A DNA stretch of 64,000 bases from contig CM049308.1 of assembly GCA_026874595.1 (NCBI GenBank), positions 37,907,027 to 37,971,026 on the forward strand, read 5' to 3'. Shown in pieces: positions 50,388 to 62,339 of this stretch. The notes below the pieces were generated by a model, which was not told the DNA's origin, searched no databases, and saw only the letters and a list, made by a program, of their open reading frames with translations. The DNA is from Sipunculus nudus (Eukaryota; Annelida; Sipuncula; Golfingiida; Sipunculidae). The position numbers were made by a program, and so were the translations under genes. The number at the start of each line of letters is the position of its first letter. Position 1 is the first letter of the stretch.

Positions 50388-50763
50388 ACTGAGATTAAAC
50401 TAGACATTAAACTAGTTCACGTTATTACACCATACATTATGAACCCATATATTATAATTAATTATAATCTTTGGGACTTTCTGTTTGGACTTCCCCATTC
50501 ATTTTTGAACACCACTTGGATGAGAAAGCGCTTGACTTCTATAGGTCAGTACAGAGTGCGGACCGAGGCCGGATATGGTATGCTCATATATACTCGATGT
50601 CTTTCTATCAGTTTATTAGAATATAATTCAGCAAAATTTTCAGTTTTCTTGGATCTTATGGAATGTTATAGGAATTGTGTGTGCGAACGTGATGAAGTCC
50701 TCACACGTGAAAGAAAAAACTGTTGTTGAGTACCACGCTAGAAACCTATAGTTAAAGTTTTGT

Positions 50764-51345
50764 TACGGAACCTAATATCAACAGATCACGTAGTCGTGAC
50801 GAACATAAATTTCGTGATGGAGAAAAAAAAATTAGATTCTGTAACACTAGGCAGATGAAATGTCTAGAGGAATGAATAAAGAAGTCAGTGTTTTTTGTTA
50901 ACAAATAATTATAATTTATTCTTAAAACAATCCTAACATTACAATACACTAAATCAATACAATTAAACAGTATAACAGCAGTGCAACAGTAAATCAATAC
51001 AAGTATATAAATTAAGTGTACAGTACCTGGATACCACCGCTGTAACAGCGACAACAAGTCCTTTATAACGTACAACCCAGATGTACAGTTCACATAAATC
51101 TTCTCAGAGAATAACAGTCCAGTTCATTCACAAAATCAAACCGTTGTAATCCAAAAGGGAACTTCTTGTTATAATCCCGAAAGCAAACTCAAGACTATAT
51201 AAGATCCGTCACAAATTTAGATGAAAATCTATAACTGTCGCACTTATCGGAAAAGGTCCACAACTGACTTACACTCTTCTGTGTCCGCTGGAATAATTCT
51301 CTCCTCTCTCCCGGCTCTAAAACACAAGCCAAGAACTTTCCGAGA
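50764..51345 (-). mobile_element. LTR-like element copy D, TATA region deleted
   Basis: Antisense copy of the LTR-like family. On the minus strand it ends TATTAGGTTCCGTAACA and shares AATCCTAACATTACAATACA (plus strand) with copy C. Compared with copy B, the stretch holding the TATA box, between AAAGTTCTTGGC and TTGTGTTTTAGAGCC, is missing, and the upstream part is lost or unrecognisable. Confidence 0.65.
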
Positions 51346-51399
51346 GACATGTCAACAGCTCACAATAAAAAGATATCTGTAACAGTTTACACTTGGCAT

Positions 51400-53195
51400 G
51401 CCTACTTGAAATGATATTTCTTTCTGTTAAGGCCTACCTGATGATATACCTGAGTGGGCCTCATAGACATCCAAGACAGTATGCTATGTACGAGGTCTAA
51501 TATGGCGGAGACTATTCGTTGTGATTGTCTCCAGAAAGCGCTGAAAAAGCGGAGTTTAACGGGCTGGAGATAGGTCTCTAAATGATTTTATTATATAAGC
51601 CAAACATATCCGAATATGCATTTGAAAACTTAATATGAGATAAGTAGTTTTATATACAGTTTTATGAGATAATAAAGGTGAACGCAGTATTTAAATGGCA
51701 AACGTGTGTTCAAAGAGGGTTTAAGTTTGGTGAATGGGAAATATTTCAAATGGCATGTCAGTGACATGTACAGTTTTATCACAGATATCATTAATATTCG
51801 CTAATATTTGTTTCTTAAATACGCGATCTACCCACGTGGATGATGTTATTAAAACCACAAGATTAGTAACGGACAAAAATCAGTTTCTTCTAATATCGTT
51901 AGGTGGATATTTATAGTTTTCTTTCCGAAACTATTGAGTTAAATATCAATGGGCCGCCTACGTACATTTTTCATGGATAAGTAATTGATTTGAAATGGCA
52001 GTGATGTGAAAATGTCACAGACTTCAATAAAGAAAGATTCCTTATCAACCCGGGTGACGCAAACAGTACAAAACAATTAGGATCTGGGATTGCTTTGCAG
52101 AGAGAGGACATTGTTAGAATAGGCTCAGACTATAAAACCATTGACACCCCTGATAGATTATAAGGGGGATTGGATAAATCGTCCGGAGTGGTCGGTCGTC
52201 GCACCAGACACTTACATCCCATCTTGTGGCAGCACAAGCAGCAAGAAATTCGTTTTTGAAGAGAAACGCGAGTTCTCCCTCAAGCTTTCGCCAAATCTTG
52301 TAACGTCCTGGAAGGCATTATAGAAAGGAAGCATACGAAGCGTGGCTGGAGAAAAAAGGAAAACATTCCATCGCCGCCGGCTATCTGATATACTTGTGGG
52401 ACGTCCCAGACGGGTTCGGTAAACCGTTAATGGATATTTCTAGCTTGTGTGCACGAGCTATTGAGTCATCCCGAAATGCGTAGTCGAGAAATCTTTACTG
52501 AAAAAAATTACCATAATCACTGACTGAACAGAGAATTGCAAAACATACGTGAAGGTGGATTAAAACATTTAGTGAACCATATATATTGTATTATATCTTA
52601 ATTCTAAGAATATTAAGAAATATTAAGCAGAGGGGGTTATCCTTATTATACTTCATGGCTGCTTTATAAACGAAGCTTGAAATGTGACAAGAAAAGCAGG
52701 AGCAAGGACAAATATTTCGATCTGTCTAACTAGAATATTTTGCGTCCGAGTCCTTGCAATTCTACCTATCTGCATGTATAAGCTAGATCGTAAATACTCA
52801 AGTAAAATTATATATGTAGTTAATACTACAGTACGTCCCTTTGAGGTATTAGGTATACTTCGGTATAAATGTTTTATCTTTCAATTATACCTACATTTTT
52901 AATTAAAATTTCTCATAAAGGAAATCTTAGGTATATTCATTAGCGTCCATAAAAGTATTTTCTTAAGGCAATTGTGCGCACATATTTAACAATAATTTCG
53001 GAGTAAAATATAACCTGTCTCAATTATTGCATGTGTTTATGTTAACCAATAAATGGAGTATTTTTATTCTATTTTGGTGTTAAGGGAAAAATAGGAGAGC
53101 AACTCTGCAAGACCACTGGAATGCAAAGACAGAAAAACTCTGAATAAAATTTTATAACGTTGAAAACGAGAATAGAAAATTAATGTGTTTGCTCT
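51400..53195. other. Unrecognised noncoding sequence
   Basis: No supported gene or repeat. Confidence 0.4.
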
Positions 53196-53204
53196 AATAT
53201 AATC

Positions 53205-53285
53205 TCCGGTTCTGGTTTCTTCCTCCACTACCTAACGCCAACATCCGAGCCATGGAGAGTGCCTCATATTAGTTATTATAAATAG
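53205..53285 (+). mobile_element. Second-type SINE, body fragment (copy 2)
   Basis: TTTCTTCCTCCACTACCTAA, CGCCAACATCCGAGCC and AGTGCCTCATATTAG align with 20905-20980. There is no tRNA-like head. Confidence 0.5.
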
Positions 53286-53289
53286 ATCT

Positions 53290-56200
53290 ACATTCCATTA
53301 TTTTCAATAAATATTAAATAAAGATGAACTATATATAAATGTTTGAAATTTCAATTAAGGCATGATATTCACACTCCTTGCTGTCAAAAGGAATATAAAG
53401 GGACTACGAGGCGGCAAGAAGTCGCATTTCTATCTGTAGAATTTTAATTTTAATTGACCTTCATTGTTCCATTCCATGGAAAGTTTTTTTGTTATTTCTA
53501 CAGTTTTGTGACTGGTTGGTAAATGTTGCGTCCCTTTGTTTTTCGAATAGATATAGATATCTATAGGTATAGTTATGTTCCTTTATGCGGAAATGTAATA
53601 TGTGTCGGTATTTACACGGACATGTGTATTTTATTTCTTTCTTGATATCCTTTTTTTGTGGCCAATTGTGTAGAAGTCTGTTTCTTTGTATTGATGTTTT
53701 GTTCTTTATTAAATTACACGTTTACGAAATGTTTATTTGAAACAATATGTAATCAAGAATTAAAATGATATATGATAGAGAAATATTGATGTTTTCATAC
53801 ATATTGGTTGCATTTACACCACACTTGTATTTTTAGCCCTGTAGTGTTGGGGTTCTAAGTTTCCCTGACTGACAAAATAATATAACATATTGAGCCATAA
53901 AAGCCGTTTAAGCATTGGCAGCTTTAATGTGTGAATAGAACGCTTGGAAGGGTAGCCATGCTGTTATTTAGTGTTTTCTTCACAGAAGAGGTGATCTATT
54001 AGTAGTCCCATGGCTGGTGAAACATTAATATTATTGATCAGTTCCCCCCTTTGATCATCGCCTCCTCTGTCAAATGCTTGGCTACGCCGGCGCCTCTATC
54101 AGTCCGCCTCAGATTCGGACCTTTGTTTGGCAGATTGACTTTATACAGTCGAAAGCAAGGCAGAAAATAGACCCGAAGAAATCCCATGCATTGAACCTAT
54201 TTTGTTTTTTGAGAAACTGTCAAAGAGCGCCCCTCCCTATTGTTTTGATAAAATGTATTATTCATCATTACAATATGACCCAACCAGTGCACGATGTTTA
54301 ATGAATTTCTTAAAGTTAAATGGGAGACTTTATATACGGAAATAATGAATTCTGCTCATTTATATGTATGTTACCTATTTGCACTGTTCAACGTATTTAA
54401 ATAGCAATTTACACGGGGGAATTTATAGGGGCGGGCCCCTGTATTTCGACCAAAAGATATACGGGAAATAGTTGATTGATTACCCTGCCAGGCTACATTT
54501 CGGTTTATATGTCCCGATACCGATACATCTTTTCCTGTAACCGCTGCTATCATATTAAGATTCTCTCGTTTCGAGTCCCACCAGAGTTGATAAAGCAGTC
54601 GTCTGTCTGATCCTTAGCCCTTTGCCAGAAGCGGTGTGATCAGATCAACGAAAGCGGGTGTCGCATGTTTAAATTTGGAGCTGGATGCACAATACGATAC
54701 CACGTTCTCATTGGTCTGATTACACTTTTTTGCTCTGTGACCACCCATCCTGGTGGTCGAACCTTGCTATACCAAGCAGTGGTTACACGAAAAGGGATCT
54801 GGAACCACTGGAGTACAACCGTAGCGTTACAGGGGCGCACGATGCATGTCGCATGACAAAATCAGCCTTATATGTGCACGCCTTTACTAAAATATTTTAT
54901 ATGCTTGTGGACACATAATACTTTGACATTTACTTCTTCTTTCCTCCTAACGTTCTTTTACATGAGCCAGATGAAGGCAGTGACACTCATATTACTTTTG
55001 CAGACATGTTTTCCCCTTCGTCAGCTTAGTATTAGGTAACTTACCGTGTAACATAACCAATTCTATAGTTATGTTCTCCCGTTGATCTAGTTAGAAAAAG
55101 GAACCATTCTGATGGCCAGGTGCAACTGTTACGGAATAAATGCAAATATATCTTACCGCACTTCAGACAACTTAAATAAAATCATGTATCGCATTTTATA
55201 TGTTATAAAAACTCCAACAGGTACTTAATGTAAACGGTTTTAGTTTTTTAGTGATAATATTACGGGTAATGTAAGGTTACTTAATTAAGTTACAACGACT
55301 GGTAAAACAATGGTGTTTCTATCCGGCCACCTGCGCCCGGGCGTGCGTAGCCTGACATATAAAGGATGCAAATGGTAGGTTTGTAAACCAGTTCATAATT
55401 TCCAAGCGCATGCGTGGATTTTTGTCTTATTCGTTCCTTATATCACACAAATAGGACGCCCAAATTCGCTTGTTACATGACAAATTAGCGCTATTGAGAA
55501 TGGTCATTAAATGGAAACTGATGACCGCGTATTATAGGAAAATGGCGAGGGCAGAGGCGCATTATCTGAGGTAAAAATCAGTCACTTTTTCTTCACTTAG
55601 TCCGATTGTAATTATGTCACTCGTGAAAGAAGGCATCCTGTCTTCAAACCACAATTCCCTGTTTGCAAACTTGGTTTGGCAATTGGATGAGTCAACTTTG
55701 GTACAATGGTTGAAAAGCAATTTTTGTGTAATTTAAATCGATGTATGGACACTTTTTCTTGACTAATATTAATTTTGACATTATAAAGTAAAACCAAAAA
55801 GTCCCTTATTTCGTGATAGCCAAGGCCAAATTTACAAATTTATGCGCATTTCAAAGTGGTCAGGATTATGTAGATGACTTTGTAAATCATTTCATTATGA
55901 GTGTCTCTCAATATATATTTTAATGTTAATTTAAAACGACCAGATGGTAAATGAAATATGGATTACTTCACATTGTACCTCAATGCCAACGAAATTCAAG
56001 AAATCTAAAGTAGGTTTTCTGAAAAAAAAATCTAAAATTTTTTATAGTCTTTCTTTCTAGATTCTGAGCTTTGAATTATAAACATGTTGTGTTTGTATTG
56101 TTCATTACATGTGTAGAACTAAATTAAGTATAATTAAAGCTTGCTAAATACGTTAACCTTGTTTGTCAAGCTCTATTTTTTTAATTTGGAATATTAGAAT

Positions 56201-57315
56201 TAAGAATATTAGAATTTCGATTATACACCTGTTTTCATTCAGGCTTTCCTATTATTAATTCCCACAATACATTTGTAGAACATTTTAATATTTAAAATCC
56301 ATTTTAACTGTCTGGCATGGTGTTTTAATGTTATTAATTCGTTAGAAAACATAAACCTTTGAGTTTAAAATATGTTCACATCTTTAGTATTGAAGCGTTT
56401 GTGTTAAGTTGATAAATATGGAATATGCATAAATGTTGTATGCTGAATCTTTTAAATGTGTTCAGGTCGTATTTGTGATGGATTCAGAACAATTAATATA
56501 TCAGCGCTTAGAGTAATCCCTCAAAACTACCAATCTGATTTATTTTGAAATAATTAGTTTATATAAAAATACCAATTAGAACGCCGAAAATTCGATATTA
56601 AAGATTTGTCACAGGGATTCAGCCCACCAAGTTTAATCATGACATCTCTTATGAAAATTCCGGTGCATTTTACATTAACATGGAAAATTTTAGGTAGTTC
56701 ACAACAGAATTTAGATTTTTCGGTCTCTTTTTTTATTCAGGAAAAATTCCAGATTTCAAAGAACTTCTGAACGTTAGCATCCATCTAAATGTTATTCTAA
56801 GAGCAATTCGAATGACAACTTATGTAACATTTCCCAATGTGGCTCATGTCCTGGCATAGACTATTGACTTCCAATAGTTTTTGAGTTCCACTAAAGGGTC
56901 ACGTGTAAGGCACTCAGACTAATATAATTAAATGACAAGTATAATATAGTACATGAGCTCTCCGTGTGGTTTATACACCAAATCTTATTATCGGCATGCG
57001 TTCTGAATTAAATCGAGTTGTACCCTCTGGGACATGTTTGAAAGGCTTTAAATGACATGACCGATTTATTGTTCAACGATGAAAAAAATATTGCGCTAGT
57101 CGGCATAATTGGTATGGCTCCAAAGGACGAAAATGATTTGCAATTAGACATCAAGGCTACCACGCCATTGAAAATTCTATGTAATGCAATTTAAAAAGAA
57201 AATATACATGTAGGTTCTTTTATAACATATTATACTCAAAAAGCAAAAGCCAAAATGATAAAATGTAATATGAAAGAAAGTAAATGTAATCTAAATGGTA
57301 ATTGCTTGTTCTTAA
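53290..57315. other. Unrecognised noncoding sequence
   Basis: AT-rich throughout. A 9-bp direct repeat (TGTCGCATG) brackets 54668-54846, with nothing identifiable inside. No gene is supported. Confidence 0.4.
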
Positions 57316-57320
57316 GGCCG

Positions 57321-57645
57321 CAGGTCAGCCGTGTTGCTTGTCTGAGCCTCCATACCCCCATTGTACTCATGCAGGGTCTGAGTGTCCTATACCTTGCTTC
57401 AAATAAGCAGATGTTTCTATATCTATGTGTGTGATAATATATAAACATTTTGAATCCTGTAAACATCAACTTTTATATCTGCTATAAGTGTATACAATTG
57501 TTGCTGTTAAATGTGAAAGTTTAAGGAATTAAAAAAAAAGTTTAGCTTTTATAAAACACGCGACACATCTCAGATCTATAAACAAATGTGCATTTAACAA
57601 TAAACCAAGTCTGTTAGCTGTAATATTTTTTAAGATTGAACAAAT

Positions 57646-57708
<63 letters not shown>
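57321..57708 (+). repeat. Local duplication, copy 1
   Basis: Aligns with 58629-59052 over nearly its whole length. Shared blocks include CAGGTCAGCC, GAGCCTCCATACCCC, GGGTCTGAGTGTCCT, ATTGTTGCTGTTAAATGTGA and AACAATAAACC, and both copies end in a TA array (here 57649-57708). Confidence 0.85.
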
Positions 57709-57709
<1 letters not shown>

Positions 57710-57710
<1 letters not shown>

Positions 57711-58625
57711 ATGAGGATTTTGGTTCACAGCTGATTAAAGACCATTTTATTGTTTCTCTTCACCATATGACATCTACGAGTTCGACTGTACATTATATCT
57801 AGATGATTTCTCATTTGATCCTAAAAATCTTGTAATGGGAATACTATGTTCTTACAGTTTTAATAAGAAATGAAAGGAGACCTGGGCAGCAAAGTTTGAA
57901 AACCATCAAATTATTTTGCGCGTCTTCCTGAATATGTCACGTTAAGTATGATTAATGTGTGTTCGCTAACTACTTCTTTTCTCACATTTTAACCATTACT
58001 CTGGCATCAATAGTTATTTACCAAACGGTGGAATAGACCAAGTGTAAACATACTTTATACTTCTCCCTTCCACGATGACCATATCGCAAATTATTTCCTA
58101 TTATGAAATCTAAATTGCCTCACATATCCTGGACGAAGGATTTTCTGTTTATTGCATAATTATTCATATCCGCCATAGGCTTTGAAAGTTGGTGAGTTCC
58201 TCCACTTTTTCGAACTGGAGGCAGAAGTTGGCTGATCAGTGGTACATAATTCATAACCAATGAAGTCCTATATATATGTGCCGACCTATGCATTGTCACA
58301 ATGCTGTTATAATTAGCCCTTAACCCTACCCTTACAAGACAGCATTGTCTTAATCATTGTCAACAACTGCTTTGTCTATGTCGTCTGTTGTCAAAAGCAA
58401 ATACTGTTTGCACAGAGGCTAATGGTTGGGTAAGGATGTAAAGATCACTTAAATTTCAAATGTTCTAGATGGGCAATGTATTTTGAAAGAGCCCATTGAT
58501 TTTCCCAACCTGCCACTAATATTCGTTTATATTTTCAAGGGCAGTGGGCAGGTGACGTAAAATGATAACAGTTGCAATGAGATACTATGAACATTTTTAA
58601 GGTACCTCTTACTTTTGAGTGAATA
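57710..58625. other. Sequence between the two duplicated blocks
   Basis: No supported gene or repeat. Confidence 0.4.
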
Positions 58626-58628
58626 AAA

Positions 58629-58729
58629 CAGGTCAGCCAACACTGCTTGCCTGAGCCTCCATACCCCGTTGTTAATAAAGGGTCTGAGTGTCCTTTGATT
58701 AAAGGTTTAAATACCCTGCTTCAAATTGA

Positions 58730-58766
<37 letters not shown>

Positions 58767-59004
58767 AGGGTGTGTGTGTGTGTGTGTGTGAGATAATATA
58801 AATACACATTTGGAATCCTCATAACATCAACTATTACATCTGATATATGTGATTAAAATTGTTGCTGTTAAATGTGAAGATTAAAAAGAATTTAAAAAGT
58901 TTACTTTTTTTAAAACACGCGATATATCTGAGGTCTATAAACAAATGGGCATTTAACAATAAACCTCGTCTGTTAGTTATAATATTTTTGAAGATTGAAC
59001 AAAT

Positions 59005-59052
<48 letters not shown>
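58629..59052 (+). repeat. Local duplication, copy 2
   Basis: Second copy, 1308 bp downstream of the first. It contains a (TG)n array (58741-58790) where copy 1 has only TGTGTGTG, and ends in a TA array at 59010-59052. Confidence 0.85.
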
Positions 59053-59054
<2 letters not shown>

Positions 59055-59732
59055 CAATATATATGAACGATAGACTGGTTAAAGCAATGAAACTGAAGAT
59101 CGAAGGAGGGACTCAGCTGTGAATCATTAGAGTTATCGGCAGAAGAATGGGTACCAAGCATGAAAATAAAAAGCAACAGGCAAGCATTTATCCCAAGATC
59201 AGCGATGGTAAAGAGGGCATCAAGGAACTTCAACCATAGCGTTGTCGTCGCCTTTCATTTAAAGAAACCTGATCCATGGGAGGACGAAACCCAAACATTT
59301 TTGAAAAACAGACACGGCAAGGGTTCATGGCCTCAATTAAAATGCATGGGTCTTGAATATATATTTCTTTTGACTTAAACCAAAATGCATCATTAGCCTG
59401 GTGAACTCTGACCTCATTACATATGTGCGAATTTTGACGATATTTTAATGTTGGGGAAGACTCTAATGGTTTATATTTATAATTGGTTTAATGAAAATTC
59501 ATCACACTTTGGTAAGTCATCATGACGTCAGCAAACTATGGTGACCTCTTGCCTCTTTAGATAAGTATGGCTTTGACCAAAAATCGACCTTAGGCGAGAT
59601 ATTATATGAGTATTTCTTGTTAGTTTCGTGTAAATCCATCATTTCCCTGTTAGATTATGGTTGCGACACTAAAAGTTAACAGAGGGACAATAAGACTGAC
59701 GGACGGACAATGAGGACAACATGGGCAGATGT

Positions 59733-60947
59733 TACGACCGAAAATGTAATAACCGGCCTGTATTGTAATTATGGCCAATAATGTAATAAAAACGACCCAT
59801 ATTGTAATAACGGCCTAATTTGTAATAAAAAAAAAGCAACCCATATTGTAATAACCTGCCAATATTGTTATAAAATTGCCAGTGTTTTGATGGGATTATA
59901 AAGTATATAAACAGGATAATTTTTAAAAAGAATTTATATATAAATGTATATATATATATATAATATATATATATATACATGGTTGTAGATTTTTGGCGTC
60001 TGAATAAAACCAAACAAAAAAGAACACGTATTCACGTATTGAATGTAAACTTTGTTTGCTAGAAACACCACAATATTTCTCCTGATACATTTCTAGGATT
60101 TCATAAAGTGTCTGAGTCAATTACAGTTAATATACCAGTATATAAATATATATATATATAAATATGTGTGTATATAACACATCTTCCAACCAAGCTATAT
60201 ATTTTACAACCCGTCCCCAATCAAAATTCTTTTTCCAGCGAATAAGGATAGCTCTATGAATATAGATGGCTCAAAAATTAGGTTTTGGCCAAAATTAAAC
60301 TCCAATTGCAAAAATATTACTCTGACCAAAAATAAGTTTTGGATAATCAGCCGTATTGGAGAGTTAGCTCAATCTGGGACAGAATTGAGCGATAATGGGT
60401 GACCGGATATCGTGTAAGAGCTTTGAAATATCAGGTGCAAATCTGTCTCCTGTGACTAATATTGCAGTCGAAGGTCAGTTTTTGAAACAGTCATATTTCA
60501 GCTCTCACAAGGGCAGAAGAAAGAAAAAAATAATAGGTGGGTTTAAACTCGGGGGACCTAAGAAAGTACAAAAAAAGTATTCAACCCCAAATATTGATAA
60601 AGAAATAAACTCATCAACCATAGAAGCGTCCCCTCCCTATGGAAGGACGCTTAATAAATGAAGTTTATGAGATTTAAAAATTAAGAAAATGGAGCAGTTC
60701 ACGTTTTTCAAGATAATTATGCATACCAAATTCAAGGGCAATCTATCCGTTTTTACTAAGAAGAATTTTACGACGCATATATCGGTCTTTGTTCAGAAGC
60801 TCGGAAAATAAGTCATAGATGTACTAATGTTCATTGACTAAAAAAAAACAGTATTGTCCAGTTCCATGACAATATTGGCACTTTGAAATTATAACAGTAT
60901 GGGTCGTTTTTATTACAATATTGGACTGTTATTACTTTATGGTTTTT
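59733..60947. mobile_element. Element with inverted arrays of ATTGTAATAACGGCC, copy 1
   Basis: The left array (59740-59880) repeats TGTAATAA and CGGCC/CGACCC strings on the plus strand. The right array (about 60867-60945) has the same motif inverted (GGGTCGTTTTTATTACAATA). The left end reads GTTACGACC, repeated at 60949. There is no transposase frame. A TA tract lies at 59938-59979. Confidence 0.6.
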
Positions 60948-60948
60948 G

Positions 60949-61652
60949 TTACGACCAATATTGTACTTACCGTCTCATATTGTAATAATGGCTTTAATGT
61001 AGTAGAAATGGCTAATTTTGGTGTAAAAACTGTAAAAACAATATTGTAATAATAAATGAGTAACATTGTAATAACTGTACCTCTCCTTTGCTGTAATCAG
61101 CATGGTGGGGGTTTAAAGGGGCAAAATGGCCAATATTGTAAAAAGTGATGTTCAGAAGATTAAGAATAAATTCATGTCAAATTTTCAAAGACAGCATAAA
61201 TGTTGACTTCTTGTGACGCGAATGTTTACATGAACATACAAATATGAAAAGCACTGGATTTCTTTATGACTGCATCTGTTATACCAAGGAGGAACCAAAA
61301 TGGCTGTCATTTTAGACGGTTTTCTCAAACGACATATCGCCTGTTAGATTTGTCATTCATTCTTGAGCTTAAAAAAAAGTGTTATTACAATATAGGCCGT
61401 TTCTTCACTTCTCGTTTTTATAACAAAATTGATTGGGTATGATTATTACAATATGGGTCGTTTTAAATACAATATGGGCCATCATTACAATTTTGGGCCG
61501 TTTTTATCACAATATGGGCCGTTATTACAATATGGGCGAGTTTTATTACAAAATGGGCAGGGTATGTTTATTACAATATGGGTCGTTTTTATTATAATAT
61601 TGGCCGTTAATACAATGTGCCTGATGGACCGTTAATTACATTATTACGTTGA
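60949..61652. mobile_element. Element with inverted arrays, copy 2
   Basis: Begins GTTACGACCAATATTGTA with a left array to about 61080. The right array (61381-61652) holds about ten inverted motifs (ATTACAATATGGGCCGTT), spaced roughly 18-26 bp. It ends in TTACATTATTACGTTG. Array motifs near both ends fit transposase-binding sites of a nonautonomous DNA element (inference). Confidence 0.6.
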
Positions 61653-61659
61653 AACACAA

Positions 61660-62230
61660 GAGTAAAAGTCCTAAAAGATCTTAAAAACAGAAGAGCCCTG
61701 GGACCAAACGCCGATACTAAAACCCAAGATTCGTCCAAATAATTTAAAAAGAACAAATAATAACATAAAATCCTAGATAAAAATTGTATCCTTGACCCAT
61801 TTGACAAAATCATTATATGTTAGATAACAACAATGGTCTATTCACGAGTTTGTATCGAAATTGAAAAAAAATCTGCAAATGGTGTTAGTTTCATTAATCA
61901 AAATGTTTTGTGTTGATTCATCAATAAGATTTATATAAAAGTTAATCGTTTTTATATGAACATGACCAGGTAGAAATTACTAAGACGAGATTCATTAGAC
62001 ACAAAACCGTGACTTGATTTGTACAGACACCGTCACCGGGAAGTCCTTGGTCGCAGATTGATATCGTGCCTCATTTAGCCGTCCGTTATGAAACGTAAAA
62101 ACGTTCCCGTCAAGGTATTGTGTGACCCTTCCTAGCTAATTGAGTACCAGGCTAGTATCTTGTCTGTTAAGTAGACGGAATATATTACATAAGCCTGCAT
62201 ATGTCAAAGGTACAATATATATTGGTGACA
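61660..62230. other. Unrecognised noncoding sequence
   Basis: No supported feature. Confidence 0.4.
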
Positions 62231-62237
62231 GTGATGT

Positions 62238-62325
62238 ATGACTCGAGTCCGGACTTTGATTCGAGTCCGGATTCGAGTCCTTTTTTCTAGGGACTCTGAC
62301 TTTGAATCCAAGGTTTTGGACTCGA
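62238..62325. repeat. Degenerate GGACTCGAGTCC repeat
   Basis: GACTCGAGTCCGGACT, TTCGAGTCCGGATTCGAGTC and TTTTGGACTCGAAAG, related to 9195-9320. Confidence 0.6.
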
Positions 62326-62339
62326 AAGTTCTACCAACA

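Noticed and set aside
50439-50729. 96-codon plus-strand frame beside an LTR-like copy
   Set aside because: No resemblance to gag, pol or any other retroelement protein.
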